Under the pieces are notes generated by a model. It was not told the origin of the DNA. It did no database searches and saw only the letters and a program-made list of their open reading frames with translations. Shown here piece after piece: positions 18,613-24,631 of a stretch of DNA of 37,347 bases. The DNA is from a virus. Numbering within the stretch: position 1 is the stretch's first letter; every line of letters begins with the position of its first letter. Where the stretch lies: the IMG/VR virus record IMGVR_UViG_3300020583_000025, positions 1-37,347 of that record, one strand, 5' to 3'. Position numbers and translations under genes: made by a program.

Positions 18613-18802
18613 ACTGCCGGATAGTGCTTTCGCAGGGCCTGATAGAAGCTATCCCGTTTTTGATAAAAGTCATGCCAGAAATGCAAAAAGTCGCGCGTCA
18701 GAAATGGAACATAAAGGGAAGCTGTCACCGGCTTCCAAATCCAAGATTGACGCAAAAGCCGATAGGATATTGGATAGCGGAAAGCGTGGAGGTAAAGGAT
18801 AA
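18581..18802 (+). CDS. Small basic phage protein of the LPDSAFAGP type
   Basis: A 73-residue protein rich in Lys, Ser and Ala. The pattern KLPDSAFAGPDRSYPV followed by DKSHARNAKSRASEM and KAKADRIL is one I know from many phage and prophage proteins, sometimes fused to head-maturation or virion proteins. Its function is not established. AAGGAA lies 5 bases before the ATG. The stop codon at 18800-18802 overlaps the possible start of the following unusual ORF. Confidence 0.75.
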   Translation: MAKLTTKKRNKLPDSAFAGPDRSYPVFDKSHARNAKSRASEMEHKGKLSPASKSKIDAKADRILDSGKRGGKG

Positions 18803-19071
18803 TTAATATTCTTTTAAGTGCTTTAATTAATCATTTTTTAAGTGTTGCCGAACAGGAACTCATCAAAGACGAACCTGAAATTGTACAAGCCATAGAGAAT
18901 GAGCTTAAACTATTAGTCTCAAAGATTGAAAATTTACTTTCAATCAAATCATCCAGCGTAGCAGCCATTGTTAATCCTGTATTAACAAGTGCTGAAACCG
19001 TGGCTGATAGCGCTATAAGTGCTGCGGGAAACGCTGCTGTTGGCGTGCAAACTCCACAATCTTCAAATTAA
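18802..19071 (+). CDS. ORF without a standard start codon, helical protein
   Basis: An open frame of about 90 codons runs from 18796 to TAA at 19069-19071 with no ATG, GTG or TTG in its first three quarters. GGAGGT at 18788-18793 lies 8 bases before an ATT at 18802, which overlaps the previous stop codon; an ATA at 18799 is 5 bases away. The translation looks like a real protein: an amphipathic helical half (SALINHFLSVAEQEL, then IENELKLLVSKIENLL) and an Ala/Val-rich second half. It may use a non-AUG start by coupled re-initiation, or be a damaged gene. No family is recognised. Confidence 0.45.
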   Translation: MNILLSALINHFLSVAEQELIKDEPEIVQAIENELKLLVSKIENLLSIKSSSVAAIVNPVLTSAETVADSAISAAGNAAVGVQTPQSSN

Positions 19072-19081
19072 GGATAATAAA

Positions 19082-19198
19082 ATGGCTACTAAAGAAAAGA
19101 AAATGGACAAGAAAGAAGATAAAAAAATGGATAAAAAGATGGATAAGAAAATGGAACGTAAAGGCGAGAAGAAAGGTAAGAAGGATTGCCGCTACTAG
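19082..19198 (+). CDS. 38-residue lysine-rich repeat protein
   Basis: The product begins MATKEKK and then repeats a four-residue unit MDKK with small variations, ending KGKKDCRY. About half of the residues are lysine. AAGGATAATAAA precedes the ATG and gives a plausible ribosome site. A peptide so basic could bind nucleic acid or acidic virion proteins. It is short, but position between two small genes with regular spacing and a good ribosome site favour translation. Confidence 0.55.
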   Translation: MATKEKKMDKKEDKKMDKKMDKKMERKGEKKGKKDCRY

Positions 19199-19207
19199 GA
19201 GATAATC

Positions 19208-19417
19208 ATGGCTTATGATGATGTTCCACGCAAACCTATTGAAGTAAGAGAAGGAAGAAGAGAAGGGTTTAAAGGTCACGATCCTCTCATTGAGACGGCC
19301 GGTGACACAGGTAAATATGGCGTGCGAACGGATGCCGCAGCCGAAGGAGTTGGTTATTTATGTGTTGATGATTTGGACAGGATAAGACGAAAAAATCTTA
19401 AACATAAAACCAGATAA
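19208..19417 (+). CDS. Small charged protein, unknown
   Basis: A 69-residue protein with a basic N-terminal third (RKPIEVREGRREGFKGHDP), a Gly/Ala centre and a basic end (DDLDRIRRKNLKHKTR). TAGGAGATAATC before the ATG is a good ribosome site, and an almost identical leader (AGGGAGATAATTAA) precedes the next gene. Small proteins of this form occur next to head decoration genes, but I do not recognise a family. Confidence 0.6.
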   Translation: MAYDDVPRKPIEVREGRREGFKGHDPLIETAGDTGKYGVRTDAAAEGVGYLCVDDLDRIRRKNLKHKTR

Positions 19418-19436
19418 ATTATAGGGAGATAATTAA

Positions 19437-20288
19437 ATGATTACATCGATTAAAAGGGAATTTAATCTTTTCCCGAACATCGTCGGGATTGTAACGACTG
19501 ATGATTTAAGTACTATAACAACTGCTGATTATTTCAGTTCCCAAGCTGCTGATGTTGAGTTATTAAACAACGGTGTTTGGCAATGGGAAAATGAAGACAT
19601 CGTTTTAATTTATTACGCTACTGCTCAAATTGGTTGGTTCACTTATGATGCTACTACTGATGCATTTGTTGCTTTAGCGGCTAATGGTGGATTGTCTAAT
19701 ACATTGCCTTCTGGCGATATATTCGTTGGTAATGCTTCAAACGTAGCTACTGCTGCTGCAATGTCTGGCGATGCTACTCTAAGCAATACAGGTGTGTTAA
19801 CTATCGCTGCTGGTGCTGTTTCAGGCTCTAAGATTGCTAATAACGCAGTTGATTATGCGCAATTGGCAGTAGATGTTGCTGCAACTGCTACTGTAACCTT
19901 GACTGCTGCACAGATTAAAGCTTTATACGATACACCTGTGCAACTGATTGCTGCTCCTGGTGCTGGTAAGTTAATTCTCATTGATAGCATTCTTTGGGAT
20001 ATTGCTTATGGTACTTTACAATATACAGCTGGTGGTGCAATCCAAGCTCAGTACGGTAACACTGTACATGGCGCGGGTTCTCCTGCTTCTGCTTCAATTG
20101 CCGCAGCTACATTAAACGGTGTTGCTGCAAGTGGATACCTCGCTAACGGTTCAGGTGCAGCTACTTTAAATGCTCCTGCAACTGTAAGAAATACCGCAGT
20201 ATTTTTATCAAATGCTACTGCGGACTTTGCTTCGGGAGATTCAACAGCCACTTTGTATGTTCGTTATCGTATAGTGACTCCAGCTTAA
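19437..20288 (+). CDS. Beta-rich virion protein (fibre or head decoration)
   Basis: The 283-residue product has three parts: an N-terminal ~90 residues (including DYFSSQAADVELLNNG), a linker typical of phage fibres at about 92-145 (LPSGDIFVGNASNVA, then MSGDATLSNTGVLTI), and a C-terminal compact beta domain (150-283) that could be a jelly roll. Similar linkers connect fibre shafts to tips. It is the last same-strand virion gene before the HNH insertion. It may be a short side fibre or head fibre. Confidence 0.7.
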   Translation: MITSIKREFNLFPNIVGIVTTDDLSTITTADYFSSQAADVELLNNGVWQWENEDIVLIYYATAQIGWFTYDATTDAFVALAANGGLSNTLPSGDIFVGNASNVATAAAMSGDATLSNTGVLTIAAGAVSGSKIANNAVDYAQLAVDVAATATVTLTAAQIKALYDTPVQLIAAPGAGKLILIDSILWDIAYGTLQYTAGGAIQAQYGNTVHGAGSPASASIAAATLNGVAASGYLANGSGAATLNAPATVRNTAVFLSNATADFASGDSTATLYVRYRIVTPA

Positions 20289-20870
20289 TCAATTTGATAG
20301 ATTATTATTCAGATAGGTATAAGCATTTAATATATGATTTGGGTTATCTAAAAAATAACCCAAACCCATATTGCAGCGATTGCATAACAATCCTCTAATG
20401 TTTCCTGTTAGATGACAGTGATCAACATTGAAATATAATCTTGGTCTCTGACAAGGTATTTTTGAATACTCTTCAAATGTTATTTTACAAATAGCACATT
20501 TATTGTTTTGTTTTTGTAGAATTGAATTATATTCATCTAAAGACAATTTATGCTTCTTAAATAAGGCATAATTTTTTCTATGGATAGCTTTGGTTTTTAT
20601 ATATTCTTTTTGTTTTTTAGGGTCATAATTTAATTTTCTTTTTATAACAATACATTTGTTGCAAAGATAACAAGAGGTAGCTTTATGATAATAAACTTGA
20701 TCATAATTTAATAGTCCATGTGCTTCGCATCTTTTGAATGACCATAAAGGAAGTAATTCTATATAAGCAGGAATTTTTAATTTTTCAAATTGCCAGCGAT
20801 GCTTAGAACAATATGATTTAGAATAAGGACGAAGTTTATCGCAAAAAGGAACATTACATCGATATGTCAT
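20289..20870 (-). CDS. HNH endonuclease, recombination endonuclease VII family
   Basis: The 193-residue protein contains the endonuclease VII signature: CAIC (125-128), NVDHCHLTG (149-156), RGLLCNRCNMGLG (159-171). The two CxxC pairs bind structural zinc, and DHxH with the following Asn forms the HNH active site. An extra zinc-like cluster lies at the N-terminus (Cys5, Cys10, Cys21, His24). ATG at 20870 is preferred over 20903 because the latter adds residues inside the leader. The gene runs against its neighbours, is very AT- and Lys/Asn-rich, and directly abuts the virion gene, so a free-standing homing endonuclease is likely. Confidence 0.85.
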   Translation of the reverse strand: MTYRCNVPFCDKLRPYSKSYCSKHRWQFEKLKIPAYIELLPLWSFKRCEAHGLLNYDQVYYHKATSCYLCNKCIVIKRKLNYDPKKQKEYIKTKAIHRKNYALFKKHKLSLDEYNSILQKQNNKCAICKITFEEYSKIPCQRPRLYFNVDHCHLTGNIRGLLCNRCNMGLGYFLDNPNHILNAYTYLNNNLSN

Positions 20871-20960
20871 AATCACCACTCTAGTGAACTCAAATAAGAA
20901 CAAAACCAGACTGGTGAGTTTCCAGCTTTTCGCGTTGCAATCGCTAGGTTTTGAATTTGT

Positions 20961-20969
20961 ATTATAACA
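20961..20969 (-). promoter_or_regulatory. Extended -10 promoter of the HNH gene
   Basis: On the minus strand TGTTATAAT combines an extended TGn with a perfect TATAAT, about 90 bases before the HNH ATG. No good -35 is seen, which extended -10 promoters can tolerate. Confidence 0.5.
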
Positions 20970-21126
20970 TGTTATTGTAGAAGGCGTGAGTTATTACTCA
21001 AAGCACTCTGGTATCAACTGGAATTTAGTAACCCGCTAAAGTTAATTTAAATTCCAGTTGAGTCGTGCTGTTATCAACATATTTAAGGTTGTAGATGGAC
21101 AAGCTAAGGATAGCTTACATTTTGTG

Positions 21127-21176
21127 CCTGTGGAGATGCTTAGGATGAGCAAATCTCCACAGGTTCTTTTTCTATT
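21127..21176 (+). terminator. Rho-independent terminator before lysozyme
   Basis: A perfect 11-bp stem, CCTGTGGAGAT (21127-21137) and ATCTCCACAGG (21153-21163), is followed by TTCTTTTTCTATTT. The 15-base loop can form a small inner GCT/AGC stem. It would stop transcripts from the virion operon or a small RNA upstream; lysozyme starts 52 bases further on. Confidence 0.85.
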
Positions 21177-21227
21177 TCCCAAAATTCTTATTAAATCACT
21201 TGTTCATTTATCAGGAGGATATTTGCT

Positions 21228-21629
21228 ATGCAAGATTTACAGGATTGGATAAAAAACTGTGAAGGACTGGATTTAAAATCATACGTTGATACAAATGGCC
21301 ATTTAACCATCGGATGGGGTAGAAATTTAGAGGATGGCATTCGTTTAGACGAAGCAGAATTAATGTTTAAGAACGACTTAGAGCAAACCATCAGCGAATT
21401 ACAAGCATGTGAATGGTTCACTATGCAACCTCCTGGCGTTCGAAACGCACTTATCAATATGAACTTTAATCTAGGCATTACTAAGATGAATGGATTTAAA
21501 AAGATGATCGCAGCGTTACAAGCCAAAGATTATACGACTGCCGCATTAGAGGCTTTGGATAGTCGCTGGGCGAACCAAGTTCATAAGAGAGCTAACGATA
21601 TAGCGGTGATGATTCGGACTGGGAAATGA
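21228..21629 (+). CDS. Endolysin, GH24 (T4-type) lysozyme
   Basis: The 133-residue protein has the T4-lysozyme catalytic triad with exact spacing: Glu12, Asp21 and Thr27 in CEGLDLKSYVDTNG and HLTIGWG. It hydrolyses the MurNAc-GlcNAc bond of peptidoglycan. There is no signal peptide or membrane segment, so release would need a holin, and none is clear next to it. CAGGAGG lies upstream of ATG. The stop overlaps the next ATG (ATGA). A short GH24 enzyme of this size is common in podoviruses. Confidence 0.93.
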   Translation: MQDLQDWIKNCEGLDLKSYVDTNGHLTIGWGRNLEDGIRLDEAELMFKNDLEQTISELQACEWFTMQPPGVRNALINMNFNLGITKMNGFKKMIAALQAKDYTTAALEALDSRWANQVHKRANDIAVMIRTGK

Positions 21630-22021
21630 GCCTTAAGCCTGAACAAATTGACCATATCAACTTAGTGAACTGGTTTCATTATAACTTTCCAGAATTGGCT
21701 GCTGACTTCCATCACTTTGCTAATGAGCGTAAATGTAGCGAATATGAAGGTAAAAAATTAAAAAAAATGGGTGTTAAAAAAGGGGTTGCTGATTTTTTTT
21801 TGGCTTTACCTGTTCAAAATGATGATGGGGTTTGGTGGGCTGGATTATGGATTGAATTAAAAGTTGGAAAGGGAAAACTTACCATAGAACAATCTGCATT
21901 TATCCATCGTAAATTACAACGTGGTTATGAAGCGGTTGCGGTCTGGGGTGAGGATGCTGCGAAAGCGGTTATTTTGACTTATTTAAACAGGGGCGTTAAT
22001 GATGAGCGAAGCAAGTTATGA
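21626..22021 (+). CDS. VRR-NUC domain nuclease
   Basis: The 131-residue protein matches stand-alone phage VRR-NUC proteins, a PD-(D/E)xK nuclease family that includes structure-specific junction nucleases. Visible active-site elements are GVADFFLA (Asp56), the GLWIELKVGKGKLT motif (Glu77 and Lys79) and Gln89 in the helix after it. It may process branched DNA before packaging or in replication. It is coupled to lysozyme by a 4-base overlap and its end overlaps the next start. Confidence 0.87.
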   Translation: MSLKPEQIDHINLVNWFHYNFPELAADFHHFANERKCSEYEGKKLKKMGVKKGVADFFLALPVQNDDGVWWAGLWIELKVGKGKLTIEQSAFIHRKLQRGYEAVAVWGEDAAKAVILTYLNRGVNDERSKL

Positions 22022-22550
22022 GTTTGACCCATGCAGTATAGATGGAAGTGACCAGGAAGAGCCGGTAACATTGGATAACTGGAAACCAAGCAGCAAGCAA
22101 CCAAAAATAGTTGCATCCAAATGGCGACAAGAACAAATAGACGGTAACTATAATCAGCAACCAGGATTGGACGAACTTAACAAAATACACATGTACCTTA
22201 AGAAAAAAGCCTCCGATTCCGATATTATGAAAGCATTTGGGATTAATGCCGAAACCTTAGTTGCCATTAAAAAAGATAAATATGATCCCGTTGATGGAAT
22301 ATCACTTGATAATCAAAGTAAGATTTACAAGGAATTTAAGCGCCTTGAAGATAGAATAGACAGCCTATTAAGAGGGATTGATTATATAGCTGAATGCATG
22401 TTTAGCAGCAAGAAAGATAAGGCAGCTTATAAAAAATCATTTAAAAAACCTAAGAAAGTTTCACCTGGTAAAAAGCCAAAAGTCGAGAAAAATGAGGAAT
22501 CTGAGGAAATTTCTAAGCAAAGTGACAATTTTGGCGGTGAAGAAGAATAG
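21999..22550 (+). CDS. Unknown 183-residue protein with basic tail
   Basis: The N-terminal ~55 residues are polar and acidic. Residues about 57-90 may form a small helix-turn-helix-like unit (IHMYLKKKASDSDIMKAFGI). Residues about 100-130 form a coiled coil. The last 45 are Lys-rich with an acidic end. It overlaps the VRR-NUC gene by 23 bases. ATG at 22002 is equally possible. Helix-turn-helix followed by coiled coil might indicate DNA binding or a small-terminase-like regulator, but I do not recognise the family. Confidence 0.65.
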   Translation: MMSEASYEFDPCSIDGSDQEEPVTLDNWKPSSKQPKIVASKWRQEQIDGNYNQQPGLDELNKIHMYLKKKASDSDIMKAFGINAETLVAIKKDKYDPVDGISLDNQSKIYKEFKRLEDRIDSLLRGIDYIAECMFSSKKDKAAYKKSFKKPKKVSPGKKPKVEKNEESEEISKQSDNFGGEEE

Positions 22551-22579
22551 AATCTGATCCCTCCATGAAGGAAACAGTT

Positions 22580-22610
22580 AAGGGGTTCGTTATGCGACCC
22601 CTTCTTTATT
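22580..22610 (+). terminator. Rho-independent terminator after the lysis/nuclease genes
   Basis: AAGGGGTTCG (22580-22589) pairs with CGACCCCTT (22595-22603), leaving one bulged T and a TTATG loop, followed by CTTTATTT. It separates the lysis and nuclease transcript from the partition module that starts with the repeats below. Confidence 0.85.
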
Positions 22611-22616
22611 TCAAAA

Positions 22617-22680
22617 CATCTTGACATCAAGACCTCAATACATCAAGATTCCTGCGTTTCAAGACATCAAGGAATCAAGA
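22617..22680 (+). repeat. Heptad repeats upstream of parA (candidate centromere and operator)
   Basis: The 7-base unit ATCAAGA or close variants occur at 22626-22632, 22642-22648, 22666-22672 (last base G) and 22674-22680, with TCAAGA at 22659-22664. TCTTGACATCAAGA at 22619-22632 is a dyad of the same unit. Another inverted pair, ATCAAG and CTTGAT, lies at the end of the RHH gene near 23508-23530. Omega- and ParG-type RHH proteins bind such short heptads as both centromere and autoregulatory operator, so this is a candidate parS. Confidence 0.7.
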
Positions 22681-22681
22681 T

Positions 22682-23323
22682 ATGATTATTTCAATATTAA
22701 ATCAGAAAGGCGGTACTGGTAAAACCACGCTGGCCGTTAATATAGCTCGTGAATATACGCTTCGTGAAAAGTTAACATTACTTATTGATACTGATAGTCA
22801 GGGTTCGGCTCAACGATGGCATGAGCGTTCGGGTGGCGATTTAATTGATATGACCTGTTTGACTATGACAACCTTACATAAAGACATTCTTAAATATATT
22901 CCCAGATATGAGCGAATTGTTATTGATGGAATACCTCAAATTTCAGCGTTAACTATGGCATCAATTAGATGCGCTAATTTGATTTTAATTCCGGTTCAAC
23001 CTTCACCCTATGACATTTGGGCTACAGAAGATTTAATTAGACATGTTAAATATAGAATTGATATGACTGAGGGAAAAGTTAAGGCAGCTTTTATCGTTAG
23101 TAGAAAAATTACAGGCACGAATCTCGGTAATGAAATATATAATGAATTAAAGAAGTTTGAATTACCCATATTTAAAACTGAAACCCATCAAAGAGTCGCC
23201 TATGCAACTTGTGTTGAAAAAGGACTTACAGTAGTAGACGAAGAATATCAAAACTCAAGTGCGTGTATAGAGATAAAATGTATCGTTAATGAAATTGAGG
23301 AATTTACTAATGGCGTTTATTGA
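22682..23323 (+). CDS. parA: ParA-type partition ATPase
   Basis: The 213-residue protein has the deviant Walker A KGGTGKTT (9-16) with the signature lysine, Walker A' LLIDTDSQG (33-41) and Walker B RIVIDGIP (about 77-84). No DNA-binding domain precedes the Walker box, so it belongs to the short type Ib ParA class that works with a small RHH partner. These ATPases pull plasmid copies to daughter cells. The start follows iterated repeats and a terminator, and the partner gene overlaps its end. In a phage genome it points to plasmid-like prophage maintenance. Confidence 0.9.
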   Translation: MIISILNQKGGTGKTTLAVNIAREYTLREKLTLLIDTDSQGSAQRWHERSGGDLIDMTCLTMTTLHKDILKYIPRYERIVIDGIPQISALTMASIRCANLILIPVQPSPYDIWATEDLIRHVKYRIDMTEGKVKAAFIVSRKITGTNLGNEIYNELKKFELPIFKTETHQRVAYATCVEKGLTVVDEEYQNSSACIEIKCIVNEIEEFTNGVY

Positions 23324-23516
23324 TTCGGGAAAAAACTTCGACAAGGAAGAAAATGGCGATACTATGCAACTTAGGTTGGATAATAGCGATATCAAACAGT
23401 ATCCTTTGAGAATCCCTGCTAAATTGTATAAAAAGGTCAGAATTAAACTCATGCAGGAAGATAAAAACCTTCGCGAGCTTATCCTCGATATGCTAAATCA
23501 ATACATCAAGGAATAA
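23310..23516 (+). CDS. Ribbon-helix-helix partner of ParA (ParG/Omega-like)
   Basis: The 68-residue product has a flexible acidic N-terminus (about 1-25) and a C-terminal RHH core: strand QYPLRIPAKLYKKV, then helices VRIKLMQEDK and LRELILDMLNQYI. In ParG/Omega proteins the disordered arm stimulates ParA and the RHH dimer binds heptad repeats. GAGGAA lies 7 bases before ATG 23310. An earlier in-frame ATG at 23289 has no such site. It overlaps parA by 14 bases, so both are co-translated. Confidence 0.8.
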   Translation: MAFIDSGKNFDKEENGDTMQLRLDNSDIKQYPLRIPAKLYKKVRIKLMQEDKNLRELILDMLNQYIKE

Positions 23517-23543
23517 AGAAATCTTGATATAAAGACATATTAG

Positions 23544-23567
23544 GTCTGATTATAAGCAAAATCAGAC
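23544..23567. terminator. Hairpin between convergent genes
   Basis: GTCTGATT (23544-23551) and AATCAGAC (23560-23567) form a perfect 8-bp stem with an 8-base loop exactly between the RHH gene and the convergent small gene. There is no clear T-tract in either direction, so it is at best a weak bidirectional terminator. Confidence 0.45.
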
Positions 23568-23801
23568 TTAGTAAGGGTATGGCTCATGATTAAAATTAGA
23601 CTTGCATTTTATACAATGAAGCCAAGGACGACTACCTCCAGGATGCCATTCATGCTCACAATAGTTTTCAATCATGGTTTGGAGTTTCACCACTAATTCA
23701 CTTCGTCTTATAGCATTTGTTTCCGACATGGGGATATTTTTTAATTGAAGTGCAATCGCATTGTGCAAGCACTCTAGCTCTTGTTTCGTAAATTCATTCA
23801 T
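23568..23801 (-). CDS. Small putative zinc-binding protein, unknown
   Basis: The 77-residue protein is helical (NEFTKQELECLHNAIALQL) and ends in a likely zinc site: CEHEWHPGG and HCIKC, plus a later His. The ATG at 23801 has GGAG 7 bases upstream; the upstream in-frame ATGs at 23825 and 23822 have no good site. Proteins with this layout are frequent in phage early regions and have no assigned role. It may be the last gene of the leftward operon, beyond the structured non-coding region. Confidence 0.7.
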   Translation of the reverse strand: MNEFTKQELECLHNAIALQLKNIPMSETNAIRRSELVVKLQTMIENYCEHEWHPGGSRPWLHCIKCKSNFNHEPYPY

Positions 23802-23825
23802 TGGTGGCTCCAAGAGGGTCATCAT

Positions 23826-24307
23826 TGATGATCATATGCGCAAGACGCTGCCGGAGCCATAATTGGTGAGCCGGACGACTTATATAACCGCATGTGGCTG
23901 GCCGTATCACAGCCCTTTGGACTCATGCCGACTTAAGTCATAGCTATATAAGCCCCGTAGCCCATAATTGGCGAATGGGGGGATTTACACCCCTACAGCC
24001 TTTTACCGGCACAATCTCATAGCCTCACCATACCTGAGCGAGTTTACGCTTTCATGGGTTTGCCGTTCTCGCATTGCTGCTTGAAAGGGCGGCTTACCGA
24101 TTCGCCTCACGAATAAAAATAACTAGGATTCCCCAATCATTCCATCCGATAAGCCATAAATGGAGACAGCTAGTCGGGAGTTGCACCCGAACTCGTAGGA
24201 TGACGGTTAAATGCCGACTCTACTTAACCTAAACTCTAGGACTGCCATAACATTGCTGGGAACGCCTTAACGAACCCGTGTACTGTTTCACCGTCATGGG
24301 TGATCAG
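23826..24307 (-). ncRNA. Candidate structured RNA or degenerate tRNA-like array
   Basis: No ORF of note occupies these 482 bases. Inverted repeats fill it. A nested rod uses 23879-23886/23945-23952, 23890-23894/23924-23928 and 23896-23900/23910-23914. GGCGAAT (23970-23976) pairs with ATTCGCC (24100-24106). GGCTTATCGG and TCGGTAAGCC (24146-24155 and 24091-24100, read on minus) pair over 10 bp with two G-U pairs that work only in minus-strand RNA. Two 7-base-loop hairpins resemble tRNA T-arms (TGCAACT at 24174-24190, TGTAAAT at 23979-23993). Three places read TCNCCA then WTTATGG on the minus strand. I could not fold a normal cloverleaf. Confidence 0.5.
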
Positions 24308-24631
24308 CTAATTAGCCATAAATTCATTACCATACTTCCTAATTGCTTGCTTGGACATGCATTCCTTATACAAAAATAACTTGCTAGAAGGATGCGTGGT
24401 TGGGTCTTTAGCGTCATATTTCCATAAAGCAGGGGGCAAAGTCAACCCGCATTTCTCCATATAGTCTGAACATTCCAATAAAATACACGTAATATGAGCT
24501 ATATAACCCGCTAATGTCTCTTTATCTAGATTAATAACCCTGGTTTTTTTATCCTGATAGGAGGCAATATGCTTACCAATAATATCAGCTTGCTTCCTGT
24601 ACTTATGCCAAACGCTTAAATGAAAGTTCAT
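24308..24631 (-). CDS. Unknown helical protein after the helicase
   Basis: The 107-residue protein is helical throughout, with four Cys residues spread without finger spacing. ATG overlaps the helicase stop (ATGA), so it is translationally coupled. It ends just before the structured non-coding region. Nothing in it suggests a function to me; its coupling suggests an accessory replication or recombination role. Confidence 0.65.
   Translation of the reverse strand: MNFHLSVWHKYRKQADIIGKHIASYQDKKTRVINLDKETLAGYIAHITCILLECSDYMEKCGLTLPPALWKYDAKDPTTHPSSKLFLYKECMSKQAIRKYGNEFMAN

Larger units (their letters stand above)
20904..21227 (+). ncRNA. Gene-free region with hairpins ahead of lysozyme, possible small RNA or leader
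   Basis: No gene is seen in these 324 bases. A perfect 13-bp inverted repeat, CAACTGGAATTTA at 21015-21027 and 21048-21060, has a 20-base loop. A shorter ACCAG/CTGGT dyad lies near 20920. Rightward, TTGAAT and TATTGT with 16 bases between them (about 20952-20979) could be a promoter. Transcription from there would give an RNA of roughly 190 bases ending at the terminator at 21127-21176. An untranslated lysis-gene leader is the other explanation. Confidence 0.4.

Noticed and set aside
18581-19071. A programmed -1 frameshift fusing the 73-residue gene with the following ORF
   Set aside because: The codons before the stop (GGT AAA GGA TAA) do not form a slippery heptamer, and the -1 frame has a stop at 18793-18795 that leaves almost no room to shift.
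24161-24252. A standard tRNA on the minus strand ending in TCTCCA
   Set aside because: The acceptor (GGCAGTC with AGCTGTC) and a T-arm-like hairpin exist, but D-stem and anticodon stem do not form with a T at position 33, so I did not call a tRNA or an anticodon.
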